This document shows, in pieces, positions 1-13,080 of a stretch of 64,000 nucleotides of DNA (its first letter is position 1; the number at the start of each line of letters is the position of its first letter). Below the pieces are notes generated by a model. The model made no database searches. It worked only from the letters and a program-made list of their open reading frames with translations, and was not told the DNA's origin. This DNA comes from Epiperipatus broadwayi (taxonomy: Eukaryota > Onychophora > Udeonychophora > Euonychophora > Peripatidae): contig JAQFVV010012476.1 in the NCBI GenBank assembly GCA_028023455.1, positions 3,285,555-3,349,554 on the forward strand. The letters run 5' to 3'. The position numbers were made by a program, and so were the translations under genes.

Positions 1-599
1 TTCAAGTAGTTTTCAAGACTTTGTAATCACAAGCATACATTTAAGATGATATATGATGTAAAAACACACTGCCTTACTTAATTTTATAATTTCTGATCCA
101 ACATGCTAGCAGCTTAACATTTTTGTCGTAAATAGCTACATTATGTCTCTACATACCATGTGTTGCCTCAAAGATGGCGCTGTAAGCAGCTTAGAAAAAA
201 ACATTTGTAAATAATATAATGAACTTCCTTTCTATAATGAGTAAAGGCCATTAAAACCATGATTAAAGATTGAATAAGTGCACAACTTTTATAGTAGTTA
301 ATGTAACAATAAAGATATAATGCCATTTAACAAAAAATAGATTCTGTAAATATATTTCTTTTTATTTAATTTGTGACTGAAATTCTTGGAACTCCTTTCT
401 GTAGCAATAGTTATAAAATGACTTTTCAGCTCTGGACATTGTATAAGGTTGAATCTGAAGAACAAATTAAGTACTTTGCCAATTCTCACATATTAAAATA
501 TTCAATAAGAAATGAACACCATGATTTACTTATTAACAAAATAATAGAGTTTACTAACATTTGAAATACAGACATTCTTATATCTGGAACTTAATTCTA

Positions 600-960
600 A
601 ATATAGGAGATTTGAACTCAGACTTTCAAGCAACCTTCAACTATCCACACTAACTCATACTACTGATACACATGAACATGTAGAAAAAATAAACAATAAC
701 CAATATATGTATTTTGTGCTGAACCAGCACTCATCAGTTGGTCCAGATTATCATCTCCCACACACATATATATATAATTAGTACTCAGTTTTTATTAAGA
801 TAGCAAATCTTTATATTTTACTGAACAGGCTTCAATCTACTTCAACCTCCAACTCTTCAGACATCCATACCATTGAAAATCTGATGATAGAATGCCCAAA
901 TCCCATGATGATGACAATATTGTTGTCTGAGTTCAAATCCCAAACGTTATTTAAAATAGA
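600..960 (-). repeat. Family-A hammerhead repeat, copy A1 unit
   Basis: This stretch matches, in the same orientation, the unit at 40,921-41,175 and, inverted, the one at 41,210-41,520. Shared landmarks in order are an ACTCAGACTTT block, the hammerhead complement, a CAAGATAGCAA-like block and a GACAGGCTTCAATC-like block. The hammerhead core lies within it at 701-757. No open reading frame of note is present. It is read as a non-coding mobile repeat. The boundaries are estimated from similarity to the other copies. Confidence 0.6.
701..757 (-). ncRNA. Hammerhead ribozyme remnant, family A (A1)
   Basis: Read on the minus strand it has stem I CCAA, core CTGATGA, stem II GTGCTG with loop GTT and CAGCAC, then AAAATACATA and the closing TTGG of stem I. 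The first conserved G after stem II (G12) is A, so this copy should be inactive. The layout otherwise matches the intact copy at 56,315-56,367. Confidence 0.6.
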
Positions 961-1439
961 TACACTTTTATGATCTATCTGGAGACCATTAAATATAATC
1001 GTCTATTATACACATATGTGCATATACATATTCTATGTGATTATGATTTATAATAATAGATATATTCATTTAAAATTAAAATTTAAAATATATATATCTG
1101 TGCTACAAATCATATAAATTGTAATTTTAAAAAAATATTTGTTAGTAATAATTATGAATGGGATTATCTAACCTGTGTGGTATAGCGCAATAATAATGTT
1201 TAGGGCTCCGATTTTTTTAATTAATACAATAACATCTAAAAGTTAATAAATCCTTTGGAAGCATATAAAATGTTAATATTTTAAAATAGTTGCATATTTT
1301 TGGAGTCAGTAAATAATACTTCACACATTTAAATATTTATTTTTATATATTTTTATGGAAAAAATGAATTATACAGTGATGGCAAATAACTAAAATTTGT
1401 GGAGGCATTGCTTAAGAAAATTTTTATATGAGTAAAGGG

Positions 1440-2160
1440 CAGGCAACAAGATGGGTGAGAAAGGTAATGCAGTATACAAAAGATTTGGATAAAGAATTTT
1501 TATCAGTATACTTGTACAAAAGGTGGGATGATTGTGTTAGGAGGATTGTTTAGTGTTTATAGTATTAAAGAATGGGATAAAAGAATAGATGCATTAATAA
1601 AGAATAGCGAGTTGGAGAGATGGAGAACTAGTATGGAGAGTAAAAAGAGTTTAAATATATATATAGAAGTAAATGGAACATTTGGTGCAAGTTAATATAT
1701 AATAATAGAAAGGAAAGTAGTTTATTGTTTAAGGCTCGAATGGGATATTTAGCAACAAGAGAATATACACATAAATGGAAAAATATGGGTGATTTAATCT
1801 ACAAATTGTGTAAGGAAGGCATAGAAAATATTAGGCATCTGTTAATTGAATGTAAATGCTTGAAAGCAGAAAGGGTACAAATAATGAAGTTATGGAAGAG
1901 TAAATATGAACAAAGTGATTATAAAGAAAGTGGGTTATTGGTTTTTATGCTCGGTTTGGGAGTAGATAAGGGGGATTTAGATATAAAGGCCATAGAGTTG
2001 ACAAAGAATATGTTGTAGAAATGGATGGAGCAGATTATGGGAAAACTTAGGGTGGGGAATGGAAAGGAAAAGTAAAGTGGCTAACAGGTTTCTCTGGGCA
2101 TAGTTGTTGAGAGATTCCTGACTCCATTTGATGAGAAGTCACAGTGCATCACATCACTTC
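1440..2160 (+). mobile_element. Non-LTR retrotransposon (LINE) 3' end, C-terminal relic
   Basis: Broken reading frames run from about 1,440. The clearest, 1,725-2,018, contains GYLATREYTHKW followed by KLCKEGIENIRHLLIECKCL, which resembles the Cys/His knuckle after the reverse transcriptase of many LINEs. The usual first Cys appears to be Tyr. Upstream frames (KEWDKRIDALIKNSELERWR) are out of frame with it. The non-coding tail at 2,040-2,160 (GGTGGGGAATGG, then GTGGCTAACAGGTTT) recurs inverted at 27,540-27,665, which supports a repeated 3' end. The RT core is missing, so this is a 5'-truncated dead copy. The exact clade is not determined. Confidence 0.65.
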
Positions 2161-2454
2161 ACATGAAATGAAACAAACATATAAAAAGAAAATTTAATAC
2201 ATAATCTTAATAAAATCTTAAATAAGTATAAGACCTGTTGTGATTAAAACTCCCTTGGAAACAAATCTGTAAATAAAATTAAACACATTCACAGCCTTCT
2301 AAAAAGGAAAATAAATTATTTTACATCTCAATATTACATAATATTTAAACAAACACTTTAAGCCTTCTATTAATTATGTTTAATGTTCTATAAAAAGGTT
2401 TATAAATGTGTTTTATACTGATTACATGAAGATCTTATAATCAGGTACACACAA

Positions 2455-2770
2455 AAAAAGAAAAATATAAATATGGCAGGCCAGATAATAAAATTTGGAG
2501 ATGTATATCAAGAGTAACAAAAAAGGGTCAAAAACAAAATACGTAGGTGAGAGAACAAAATACATCAGTAATACCATTGAAAGAATAAGGGGTATCTAAA
2601 TAGAGATGTATTGGACATATTATAAGAAAAAAATACAATAAACGAACATTTGAAATCTTAAGAGAGATACAGTGAAAATGACATAGAAGAAAACTACATA
2701 TAAGATGAATGTATATAGATTAATGTGAAGAAGTTATCATTAATGGTTGAATATGATGAAAACAACTTGT
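2455..2770 (+). mobile_element. LINE C-terminal relic (second type)
   Basis: Out-of-frame pieces include IGHIIRKKYNKRTFEIL at about 2,609-2,660. That resembles the W-x-GHI-x-R(R/K) stretch at the end of many LINE ORF2 proteins (compare 62.4 kb). It is followed by LHIRWMYID-like text with a stop and an ATGATG-rich tail. It is heavily decayed, and no RT motif remains. The assignment rests on pattern resemblance only. Confidence 0.45.
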
Positions 2771-2779
2771 TTTTTTATG

Positions 2780-4520
2780 GTACAATTCCACATTCTTTTC
2801 AATGAAAAAGCATATAATATTATCTTGGCTATGTTAATTTCATAAAAAACCTTATGAAGTCTATGTTTGGTGGTAAAATAAATATAAAAAGTAGACTTCA
2901 ATGCATAAAGGGATGTGCCATTTTCCCACTGATGAAGAGGGTTACCTCATATTACAATTTTACTTTTACTTTTACAGTAATTTGATTGATGTTTATGTAC
3001 CCTTCGGATAATATAATAAAAAAAACATTAAGACATTTGATGATAAAACAGGTTAAAATTATAAAAGAAAGATTTATTAATGATAAGTACCTTCAATATA
3101 ACCATGTACCATAACCTTAGCAGAGTGAGGAGGATAGAGAATTCTATTTCACAAATAACATGGATAAATATTAAAGGGATCAGAATACATATATGCAGGG
3201 AAGATTTGCATGCCACTGAGGAGGGAAGAGCTACAAACATCATTTTTTAGAAAGAGGGATGCTAGACTCCTTTTTATTAATGGCATTGATATCCTTGGTA
3301 ATTGATAAAGTCTCCTTAACTTTTTCTATCATCATGCTAGTAACTAAATACCTACATACGAACTATGGTTAAATAGGTTAGACCTAGATTTGATTAACTA
3401 AAAGAAAAAAATGCTTTTATTGGCTGAATTTTTTTTAAAAAGTTTTTAGGCCCAAACTGAAATATCATAAAACAAGACAATAAAATGCCCTAATATTATA
3501 GTAGATATGTTACAGGAAGCTATGGTATCCATACCCATAGCAACTAAATGAAGGAGCTATAACATCTTAGTTAATTTGATAACCATTCTTATAAACAACA
3601 CTGTTTTAATTTATGATCCAAATAAGAGCAAAATATCAGATAAAGATGGTTTATTTTTCATCTGTAAATGGAAATGATCTTGAAACTAGAGATCATGTTT
3701 GAGTATAACCAGAATTAAGAGGTTTATTTTATACAGTGTTCTATTTGAATATATCATATCCACAATAATAATTAAAGAAATATCATAGTGTAATAATATT
3801 TTTTTATTGTTTTATAATCAGTGTGTAACTGCTAATAGTTAAGATTATCCTAGAATCTTTACCATCTAGATAGTAATAAATATATACCATATTTTCCAAT
3901 TCAGTTTCTAATTAATTTGATTTATATGTATTTTCAAAAACCTCATATTAATGATTAATATTTATTTTTAAGATTTAGAAATTATTATATTTTTAAAAAC
4001 AGACAAATGCTTTAATTTTGGATTAAAGATCAAATATATCTATTAATTTTATTTAACATACGACCATTACTTGACATTTGAACACTCTGTTTATTTACTA
4101 AGAATCTAATGCTTGAATATCCTAGCTCATCACTGAGAAAGGCAGTAGCAGAAACTGGTCTGGGAATATTCAGCAAAAGAGTTTATTTGCAAGCTCTATA
4201 TATAACATTACTAAGATTTATATATTTTTCAAACATCATAAAACATTGGCATTTCTTTAGAGCATTACATCACAGACCCAGGCAAAATAATCTGCTTCTA
4301 ATAACCATATGTTTAAAAGAACCAACATAAACAAACATGATCACTATGCTCTTCTATGGAATTAAACAATGCTAATACAATATTATATTAAAATTTGTAA
4401 AACTGCTGACAATTTTGACTACGAAATAGTTTTCTTCAGAGTGTTAAGATATGCAACAAATATAAGAAGCATTATCGTAACAAAATTGTATAGGTAAAAT
4501 GAATTTATCTATACACATTA
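2780..4520. other. AT-rich non-coding DNA, nothing recognised
   Basis: Stops are frequent in all frames. No tRNA-like box pair, long repeat or hammerhead core was seen. Short reading frames (such as 3,028-3,243 and 4,109-4,330) lack any recognisable motif and look random. Confidence 0.5.
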
Positions 4521-4529
4521 AAATATACA

Positions 4530-5960
4530 AAGAGAAATAGTGCAGATGTTTTATATTGTTTGGGAAGTATTCGTTACTGACTGGCACACAATATTTGCCT
4601 ATATTGGGTAGTGGCAATTGACATATATGACACTAATAGACATACTGAGAAGCAAGTTTTTGAAACACCTTATTAAGAGAGTGATTATTTGAATCTATAA
4701 TTTTATAACAAGATGATAAAGTTATACATCACACGACTTTTGCCTACACATTAGTTATAAGTAGCAAATTTATTTCTCCTATTCCAGTAATATTATGTTT
4801 TACTTTCACTTCTGCTATGTCACTGAATATAGATATGACATGGTAATGCTTATTAAATCCCTATCCAATGAATCTTGTATCTAATATTTCCAGATTAGTT
4901 TCTAGCTTATAGCTTTCATATGTGATTGATGACTCTGTGAATCTTGGAACAGTGTAGCTAGATCTTTAGGTCCTATGCACATTCATTATGACAGCCATAT
5001 TTTACTTCTTACTTTATTATCAAACTACCAGCCCAAATTGAAAAACACAAAAGCATTTTCAATTTGATCCAAGTTGTGGCAAATTTATACAGACCTGAAA
5101 GCAATTTATTATCCATATTATTATGGTATCCTTAATTTATGATTATACAGACAAAACATTTCTCTATTTTTCAATCTGGCCTGATATATTGATAGTAAGA
5201 TAGCAAAGTAAAATGGCTGCTAAAAGGTAGATGTATTATATCCAAAAGATCCAGGTCCACTATTCTAAGATCCAGAGCTTATCATAGATGAAAACCTAAG
5301 TTAGAAACAGCTCTGGGGTTGGGGATATTCTCAAAGCTTGTTAAGAGCTTATTTTGTGAGCTCTCTATATAACATTTGTAAATACAAGCTTATTAAATTA
5401 GGTCATGTGACATCTGACTTGATTTTTTTGTAATAGTCATTATTATCTGTCATTAATAGTTACCAAAACTTACATTAAGTGCATAACAATGGTAAGAGAA
5501 GAAGAGTATGTTGCCAAACAGTAATGTTGTAAGCTCACCTCATGTGATAGTATCATATGATATTTTATTCTGCCACATTGTGTAAGCTTGAGTAATTAAT
5601 AGATATCACATGGTAATGCTTAATAAATTTCTGTACAGTACTGATCTATCCATATATTCAGACTAATTTTCAGCTTATGGCTTTTAGACATGTATGTAGT
5701 GTGTCTAGATGTTATGGATCTAATACATTTTCCCTCTAGCAGCCATTATTTATTCTTTTTTTTCACTATCAAACTATTACACTAAAATTCAAAAACATCT
5801 TAATGTTTTGATACTAATACAACTTGTGGATAAAGGTATTATCCAAAAATGCAGCAGATACAAACTCAAAACACCTCACTGATAAAAGCTAGAAACTAGT
5901 CTGAAGATAAGAATGGAACAACACTGGATAAGTATTCATTAGACTTCTATTTGATTGCTG
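4530..5960. repeat. Old, diverged family-B-like repeats (several orientations)
   Basis: Blocks related to family B can be followed but are strongly diverged: minus at about 4,740-5,160, plus at about 5,170-5,340, minus at about 5,525-5,850 and plus at about 5,850-5,960. Signposts are CTAGAAACTAGTCTG-like text (5,895-5,910), CAGCAGCCATTTT-like text, ATTGAAAAACACAAAAGCATTTTCAAT-like text, and complements of the hammerhead region at 4,880-4,945. The TACAAGCTTATTAAATTA block at about 5,384-5,401 also occurs at about 27,184-27,201 in repeat D. This is an older layer of the same repeat superfamily. Confidence 0.5.
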
Positions 5961-6269
5961 AAACTTACCCTAGATGGCAGACCTAGAATAGGAGAAATAG
6001 ATTTGACACTTAAATTATTATCACTACTTGGGCTAGTTTATCTCTTCTGACAAGCAGCATTGTCTTAATTGCCAATATATATATATATAATGGATAAAAT
6101 ATATTACTTCATCCCAATTTTTATCTGACTAGGAGGCAGTAAATATAGCACTTATTCACATCCAATTAAATATCCCAAAGTTAATATTATTTTCCATCTA
6201 TTGAAATCAATTCTGTAAAGCATTTATGATAATTGTACGTACTGATTATAAGTAATCACTTCAAGAACG

Positions 6270-6281
6270 CCCCCCCCCCCC
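6270..6281. repeat. Poly-C tract (12)
   Basis: There are twelve C in a row inside otherwise AT-rich DNA. It is a simple length-variable tract. Confidence 0.95.
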
Positions 6282-6654
6282 TAGAAGACTTTTATGGTAG
6301 AAAAGTTCGTACTCACTAGGCTTATTTATTAATAGATAGTGAGGATTAGAACATTGTTAAAAAATGTTCATTTCTATAAAGCATGCTTATTTTGCCCTCT
6401 AGTTATAAATGATTAGATACCCATTTGCCAACCACTATTAAACGATTATGTGTTGATTATGGCTAGCTATCTGAAATCAAAATTTAAAAAAAATCTCCAA
6501 GTCTGTTTACTCAGCCCTTCAAGTCATAAGCATAAATAGGCTGGTATATAGGGTTGCATCATGGGATGTTTTTGATTTGTTATATATAATGTATGTAAAT
6601 AATCGTACACATTATTTATAACTATTATATAAATATACATACAAATTTTTAAAC

Positions 6655-6990
6655 TTTGGTGCAGTGGTAAATTGACAGGTCTTGAGAGTTAAACATCCAT
6701 GGATCTGGTTAAAAAAATCGAATGGCTTGAATGCTCCAGAGTTCATAAACATTACTAGAGCTCGAAGTCCAGCACTAGACTTGAACTGAAGACTTTATGC
6801 TCCAAAATCTAGCACTCTACCATGACCCTGACACTAAAATCATGCAGTTCTAAAAATTGAATGGCTTTCCTGCTCGGGACTTAATAAAAAATTCGAATGC
6901 CCCCAAAATGGAATCGATCCGAGGATCTTACAGAATCTAGTAGTCCGCAATTACACCAAGTAACGCAGGGCATACAGATCTAATGTTTGA
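6655..6990. repeat. tRNA-like / SINE cluster
   Basis: Three tRNA-like segments lie together. On the minus strand at about 6,895-6,975 there is a box-A-like TTGGTGTAATTG and a box-B-like GGATCGATTCC about 46 nt on, with possible short acceptor pairing (GCCC / GGGGGC). On the minus strand at about 6,770-6,835 there is TGGTAGAGTGC followed by CAGTTCAAGTCT. On the plus strand at about 6,655-6,700 there is TGGTGCAGTGG, with no clear box B. Stems are imperfect, so these are read as SINE heads or pseudo-tRNAs and not working tRNA genes. The TGGTAGAGTGC head recurs at 32.8 kb. Confidence 0.5.
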
Positions 6991-6999
6991 ATATCTAAC

Positions 7000-8660
7000 G
7001 ATCTCGCCGGCGACATCCATTTGACTATTACCAAAAGAATTCGATCTTATAACTTAATAAAAACATCCTTACTGATACAGAGAAATAAATAGCAAATGAA
7101 ATCTTTTTAAAATGATTATTTTTAAATTACACTTCCAAACTAAAGGTTTCTAAAATCATTAGCACAGACACATAACCGTACTTCGCCAGTAGAATTTCTT
7201 GGAGTAATTAAGTTGTGTGGGATAGAAAAGTTTACAGGTTGTTTTCGTGGCATGCGTGTATTTCTTAAGATATTTTTTAAAGTTTTCTTATCATATAATA
7301 TTTTACTTCTTTACTTTAAGCAACGGGGGAAAAAAAGATTATTACCAAAATATACAAAGAAACCTTGATCAATACATTCTGCGAATACTTAAAGGTTTGA
7401 AGTATTTTACTAATAGAAATTTACTTCGCCAGTGATAAAGATACTCAAATAACAATAAAAAGCTTTAAGAGATGTTTTGTGTTCGTGTCTGTACTTCTTA
7501 TTGTCTTCTCAAAAGTTTTATCATTATAAAATTTTTTTTTTTACTCTTTCTTTTCAATTTGAACAATCAGGAAGAAATGATTATTAATAAAACAGACCCA
7601 GGTGTGATTTCTCTGGAATTAAAATTACCAGCGGCCGTAATCCAAGCTAGGAATACCTTCCAAAATTTAATTTTTATTGTCTAGTATTTTAATATGGCGT
7701 TAAGTTAATCCAGTTTAGATATGATTGGAAAGCAGTGAGGGGAAAGAAAAAGATAAAATTGAGCTAATATGACTTTATACTCACATGACTAAGCTCGACG
7801 GATAATCTTTTTATATATAATCAGTTTTGAGGTGTATCATTTTAATGTGAAAATACAGAGGTAATTTTCAACTTCGTTAAAACTTGATGAACAATTAATT
7901 TATAGGATCACCATCACATATGTACATATACATACGCATATAAGGTTTATTATAACAAAGTAATAAGTTCTTTTACATTATATATACACACAGGTTGGTA
8001 AAACAGTCTTAAATAGCATCTTGGAATATTAACTCCAAGAGAATTAAGAAGAAGATATTAACCATCTATTTAGCTAACTGATAGTTGGTGAACGTATTTA
8101 TTTCTTGTTTTACTTTCTAGCTACAACTATCTAAATACCTTTTTACTAACCAACAATCTGATGTTATTTAGATTAACTACCTGAAAATATTCTAAATTTG
8201 ATTGGTATGAATATATATACATTTAAAAAATATAGAATTGCTGTTTATGAATGAAAAAAAAGTTAAAAATTAAAAGATTGATGTTTTCATGTACATATAT
8301 AAAACAATTTGACCTCCAAAGGTCAAATCTTACTCCCATGTTTGACACTGTCAATATCAGATAAATATACTAATGACTACTACTAATCATTTACTAGGAC
8401 AAATATTATATTATTTATTTATTCCATGTGTTTATGTTTAATTAAAAAACGCTTATATTAATCTTCAACAGTACTTGGAGTTTATATCTGGATTAGGATG
8501 ATATGATAATCTCTAGCATAATAAATGTTTAACAATAATTTTTAATATACTTATCTGAAGTAGGTGGTGTCAAAGTTGTAAGTGCATAAAGTATGATACT
8601 TAAAGCCAAATTATGTATTTAAAGATATTAATAGGTACTGGAAAATGTTGAAGTCATGTG
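7000..8660. other. AT-rich non-coding DNA, nothing recognised
   Basis: Short frames at 7,247-7,435 and 7,472-7,684 have no recognisable domain and no coding-like base composition. No inverted repeats above background were noticed. Confidence 0.45.
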
Positions 8661-8670
8661 TAAGAGATTG

Positions 8671-8726
8671 TGACTTGGACCAACTGAAGAGTGCTAGTTT
8701 GGCTTGAAATACATCTTGGTGATTGC
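8671..8726 (+). ncRNA. Hammerhead ribozyme-like motif, family A (A2)
   Basis: Order on the plus strand: CCAA, CTGAAGA (U7 changed to A, a position known to tolerate change), a weak stem II (GTGCT...GGCTT), GAAA, stem III ATACAT with cleavage C, then TTGG closing stem I. The core is largely intact but stem II is poorly paired. It lies directly upstream of the TA/GATA microsatellite. Confidence 0.55.
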
Positions 8727-8784
8727 TTGCCTTTTCTGATGTTTTTATTCTTATGTGTAAAGATTGTGTGAAGTTCACATTTGA

Positions 8785-8929
<145 letters not shown>

Positions 8930-9119
8930 ATGATATAGTATCCACTCATCCACATATAATTTATTGTATCAAGATATATATGCTGCTTAATATGTCATTT
9001 ATATCTGTATCCTGTGAAAATTTTATTTTAGCATATATATCAATCCCAAGAAGTAACTAAACCATGGGTGTGCATGCCATGTATCTTTAAATTAAGAAAT
9101 AAAATAAAAAAGATCTGGG

Positions 9120-9480
9120 CTCCAACATTCAATGCCTGTTTCTGAACCCCTCCTAATATTAGCAGCTTAATTAGTAATGCTAAAGATAAACTGCCACCTG
9201 AGGACACACTTCAGATTCTATATAAAATTCAATGCAGCAAGCCATTTCTGTATAGCTGTATTGGGAAATCAAGAGTAAATATCACCACAAGAATTGCTCA
9301 ACACAAATGCCTGTACCAGCGTGCAAATAATAATCCTGAATATAAGTCCATATTCTGGGAACACAAACAATGTCATGTCTCTATATCCACAGAATGTTAA
9401 CATACTTTGCAAGGAATGAGATATCAGGAAGAGAAAAGTGAAGTATGCATAGTATATTGCCAACCACAATCATGTAATTA
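9120..9480 (+). pseudogene. Penelope-like element GIY-YIG relic (P1)
   Basis: Translation shows the PLE linker and the start of the GIY-YIG nuclease: ISNAKDKLPPEDTLQILYKI, then a degraded Y-IG block (SCIGKSRVNITTRIAQHK) and NNPEYKSIFWEHKQCH. The RIAQHK and SIF-x-EH signatures match those at 13.9 kb and 21.7 kb, so these three belong to one subfamily. A frame break and stops follow in the second half of the domain. No RT part remains. A family-B repeat begins about 170 bp downstream. Confidence 0.7.
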
Positions 9481-9650
9481 ACAAGAAAGAAAGTAGTATT
9501 CAGCTTTTGATTAAATGGAATATATAAAATTTAATTTAAATAATTATGCCTATACAATTATTGGTCAGCATACCTAGTCAATCAGTGACAGTTATGATTT
9601 TGTGAACCACACAAAGTATAGTTAGCTGTATCTAAGAATAACTAAATATA

Positions 9651-10196
9651 AACAAAAGCAAAACTCTCCATACAGTAGTGCCACCCTGTGCTAACCAGAG
9701 TAATCAATAGATGCCAGAAGGCTTGTGCTTAAAATCCCTATCTAGTGCCTACTCATCCAATATCCCCAGACTAGTTTCTGGCTTGTGGCCATCATCATTG
9801 AGGAGCCTTGGATCTGAGAGCACTGCACCTAGATCTTAGGATCTAATGCAACCCTCCAGCAGCCACCTTTTAACTCTACTTTACTACAAAACTATGAGAA
9901 TGAAATTGAAAACACAAAAATATTTTCAATCTAAGCTCAATAGCTTATATAGTCATATGGGTCTGAACTCAATTCAGCACCTATAGATTTTGGTATCTTT
10001 GGCTCTTAAACAACCATAGCCACCAGTATCCTATTAGGCAGGATTGGTGTTAAACCACTAAACATCACATGATCACCATCTCATAATAGCACATAATTGT
10101 TGTAAACAAAAGCAAAACTCTCCATAAAGTAGTTGCTTTTGTTTACAACAATTATGTGCTACTATGAGATGGTGATCACGTGATGTTTAGTGGGTT
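9651..10196 (-). mobile_element. Family-B hammerhead retroelement, insertion B1
   Basis: The element is bounded by perfect 14-bp direct repeats AATAACTAAATATA at 9,637-9,650 and 10,197-10,210, read as the target-site duplication. It contains one complete unit on the minus strand. At the high-coordinate end there is a partial direct repeat, because CAAAACTCTCCATA recurs about 450 bp on. Then comes an inverted piece (about 10,131-10,196, complementary to about 10,061-10,125). It has no coding capacity. The hammerhead lies at 9,762-9,810. Confidence 0.75.
9762..9810 (-). ncRNA. Hammerhead ribozyme motif, family B (B1)
   Basis: Minus strand: outer CCAA, inner stem I TCCTCA, core ATGATGA (C3 changed to A), stem II TGGC-CACAA-GCCA with a U-A first pair, GAAA, short stem III ACTAGT with cleavage C, then TGGGGA and TTGG closing stem I. 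This is the best-paired stem II of the B copies. The C3 change should abolish activity in this copy. Confidence 0.65.
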
Positions 10197-10636
10197 AATA
10201 ACTAAATATATCATGAGAGGAAAATAATAAGAACCTTTTCAATTGCAGACATTCAATTTTGTCAAATAAAATTACAAATGCAAACAAAAAAGGAAAATAG
10301 AAATATATAGATATATTTAAAAATTATCACAAATTATTTTTAGCACAATTTCTTGAAATAGTTGAAGAAGACATATGATACCCAAAATTACTACCAACAC
10401 AATTTATTTTTAATTGAAATATAAAATTTATATCTGGGATAGATTTAATCTCCTGTTTAATAAATGATTAATAATATCCATGAATATATTAATCTAAAAT
10501 GATTAATATCAAAATTTTTTTTAAATGTTTAAAATAACTCTGAGAAAGACTGTAGAATGATCAAAATTGTCAGCTGCTTTACAAGTGTGATATATAAAGT
10601 ATTACATTATATGAAGTACATAAAAGAAGGATTGTC

Positions 10637-10860
<224 letters not shown>

Positions 10861-10899
10861 CAACAACAATATAATAATAACAATATAGTCAATGCTGAA

Positions 10900-13080
10900 A
10901 AATTCATAAAATAAGAATCACTTTATATAAATTCAGAAATATTCCTTAACAATATATTTATCATTATAAAATTAATCTTCAATAAATCATTTATGTCCAG
11001 AATCTGTTTACCATAAATAAAAATACTGTGGACAAAATCTCTGTGATACTGTATTGAAGAATCTACATGCATTTGCAAACTACAATGGCTTATAGTTAGT
11101 TTCAACCCATGGATATGAATACAAAAGTTAATGAATCCTTCTGACTTTTATGACAAAATTGTCCATGCATTTTGAAGTGAAAATCAAAGTAATGCCAACA
11201 GACAAACTTCACTTCTTTCCTGTACAATGTACAATAGAATACAATCTCAAAACCCATTAATCAATACCAAACATCAAAGATAAATTTTCAAAAGGTAAAA
11301 TTTACTATTGAAAATGTATAAATTACTAAGCCCAAATATAGACGAGCATATAGTTTCTCCCACATTTGAATTAAGTAATAAATAACTCTTGCACATATTC
11401 AGACATTTTCTTGAGACTAAATATTTTGATTTTCTTTTCAAAATAAATATGAAGTCAGTTTCCACATTTCATTTTTTTGATACTAAAGAAATCAGATTAA
11501 TATAGAAGCAATGTATGGTTTATATCACAGAGAAGAGAAAGATTAAATACTACCCATGTGTTCTAGACTCAAGTCTTCTCATAGTTATCCACAGGAAAAT
11601 AATGTTACTATTCACTGCATTATTAAGCCACTTCCAAGGACATATTTTGTAGTAATCAATAATATGTGTAATGCCTCAAGATTGAATCCAACAAAGAAAA
11701 GAAAAGATTACAGTATTACATAATTGGAAACATAGGAAAACCAAAATCTCTACTGACTAAGAAAAACAGGACAATACACTCAATAAATCGCTAGCCAAAA
11801 TATTTATGGTCTGAAGGAAATGCAAACCCAGATTGATTAAATTAATTACAACTAAAGAATAATGAACAGGTTAGTTAAAAAAATTACTGATATTTGCTCA
11901 AGCATTTATCAAGGGTTAGTAATAAAAACAGAAAAATACTAAGCATATAAAATATAATCTCATAATACACTCTCGGATAAATAAACTTAAAAAAATGAAA
12001 TATAAAAACTAAGACTCCAATACATACAATAAATAGAATACATAATAAAATAGTTAATTATATTTAAAAGAGTATGTATAACTTATTATGGAGACTGGTT
12101 TCTTTTTAAAGCTGAAACTTTAACATAAAGATTTAAACAAGAGATTTAAGCCCTGGTTATAATATGAAAATATTCATTTACCTCGAGACATAATGTTCTG
12201 CCCGACTGATTTCTCTCAGTGGGATAGGCAAAGTTCAAGTCTGCATAGGGTTCATTTTAACAGTCTTGAGATCTATTTCTTTGGTTGGGAGTACAAAGGC
12301 AATACCTAGGATCAGCTCTGAACTAGGATTTTAAGTCATATGCTTGAAGGCACAATTATGGAAGTCCAAGGTTCATCTTTGGGTTGATTTAGCATTGCAT
12401 ATTTTTAAGTTTCTCATGGCATGTATTTTAGGCATGGCAAATGGATGGTCACTATTATCATGGCATTAGTAAATACTATTATTAGACCACAGAAATTCAA
12501 CTTTGGCAATCCACATTGAGCAATTATTAAATATAAAAATTATAATCACTCCGAATAAGAATTGCAATAAGAATTTGAATAAGAATAAGAACCAAATAAT
12601 AATCCAGTAAAAAACCTGGGGCTATTTATGTGAATTTTTATCTCTTGTCTAATCTTTAATTAAATTGTTTTCACCAGAATAAATCTCCCTCTTAATCGTA
12701 ATTTAAAAAAACCAAAATCTGACCAGGGCTCTTATCTATTTCAAAATTAATTAAAAAAAATAAGTTTCAGCTTTTAAAATAAATTACAATCAACAAAATA
12801 AAAAGGAACTCATTGCGATTAAAACTTTTTTTAAAAATTAAAATGATTTTACAAATAAATTAAAACTTTGCTTGCTTTAAATTACTGTAATGAAAAAATT
12901 GCAGGAACCAAAAGTAAATTATTTTAAATTAAAATCTACTCAAAAAGTAAAATCACTGAATTTTAAAATATAAATGAGTATATGCATTATTGCATGTACT
13001 CTTAAAGCACAAAAACAAATTATAAGGTACAAGACTTTACAGCCATATGTTCTGTTCTTTTATATTTTAAAATCTCTGCT
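10900..13080. other. AT-rich non-coding DNA, nothing recognised
   Basis: There is no domain, no tRNA-like box pair and no hammerhead core. A short TA tract lies at 13,083-13,108. Frames at 10,923-11,105 and 11,274-11,465 show no coding character. Confidence 0.45.

Noticed and set aside
701-757. CRISPR-like or regulatory palindrome from the repeated GTGCTG/CAGCAC word
   Set aside because: The copies are dispersed, not arrayed with spacers, and the surrounding CTGATGA and GAAA boxes explain the conservation as a hammerhead.
6895-6975. Functional tRNA gene
   Set aside because: Promoter-like boxes are present, but the acceptor and anticodon stems have mismatches, so it is kept only as a SINE or pseudo-tRNA.
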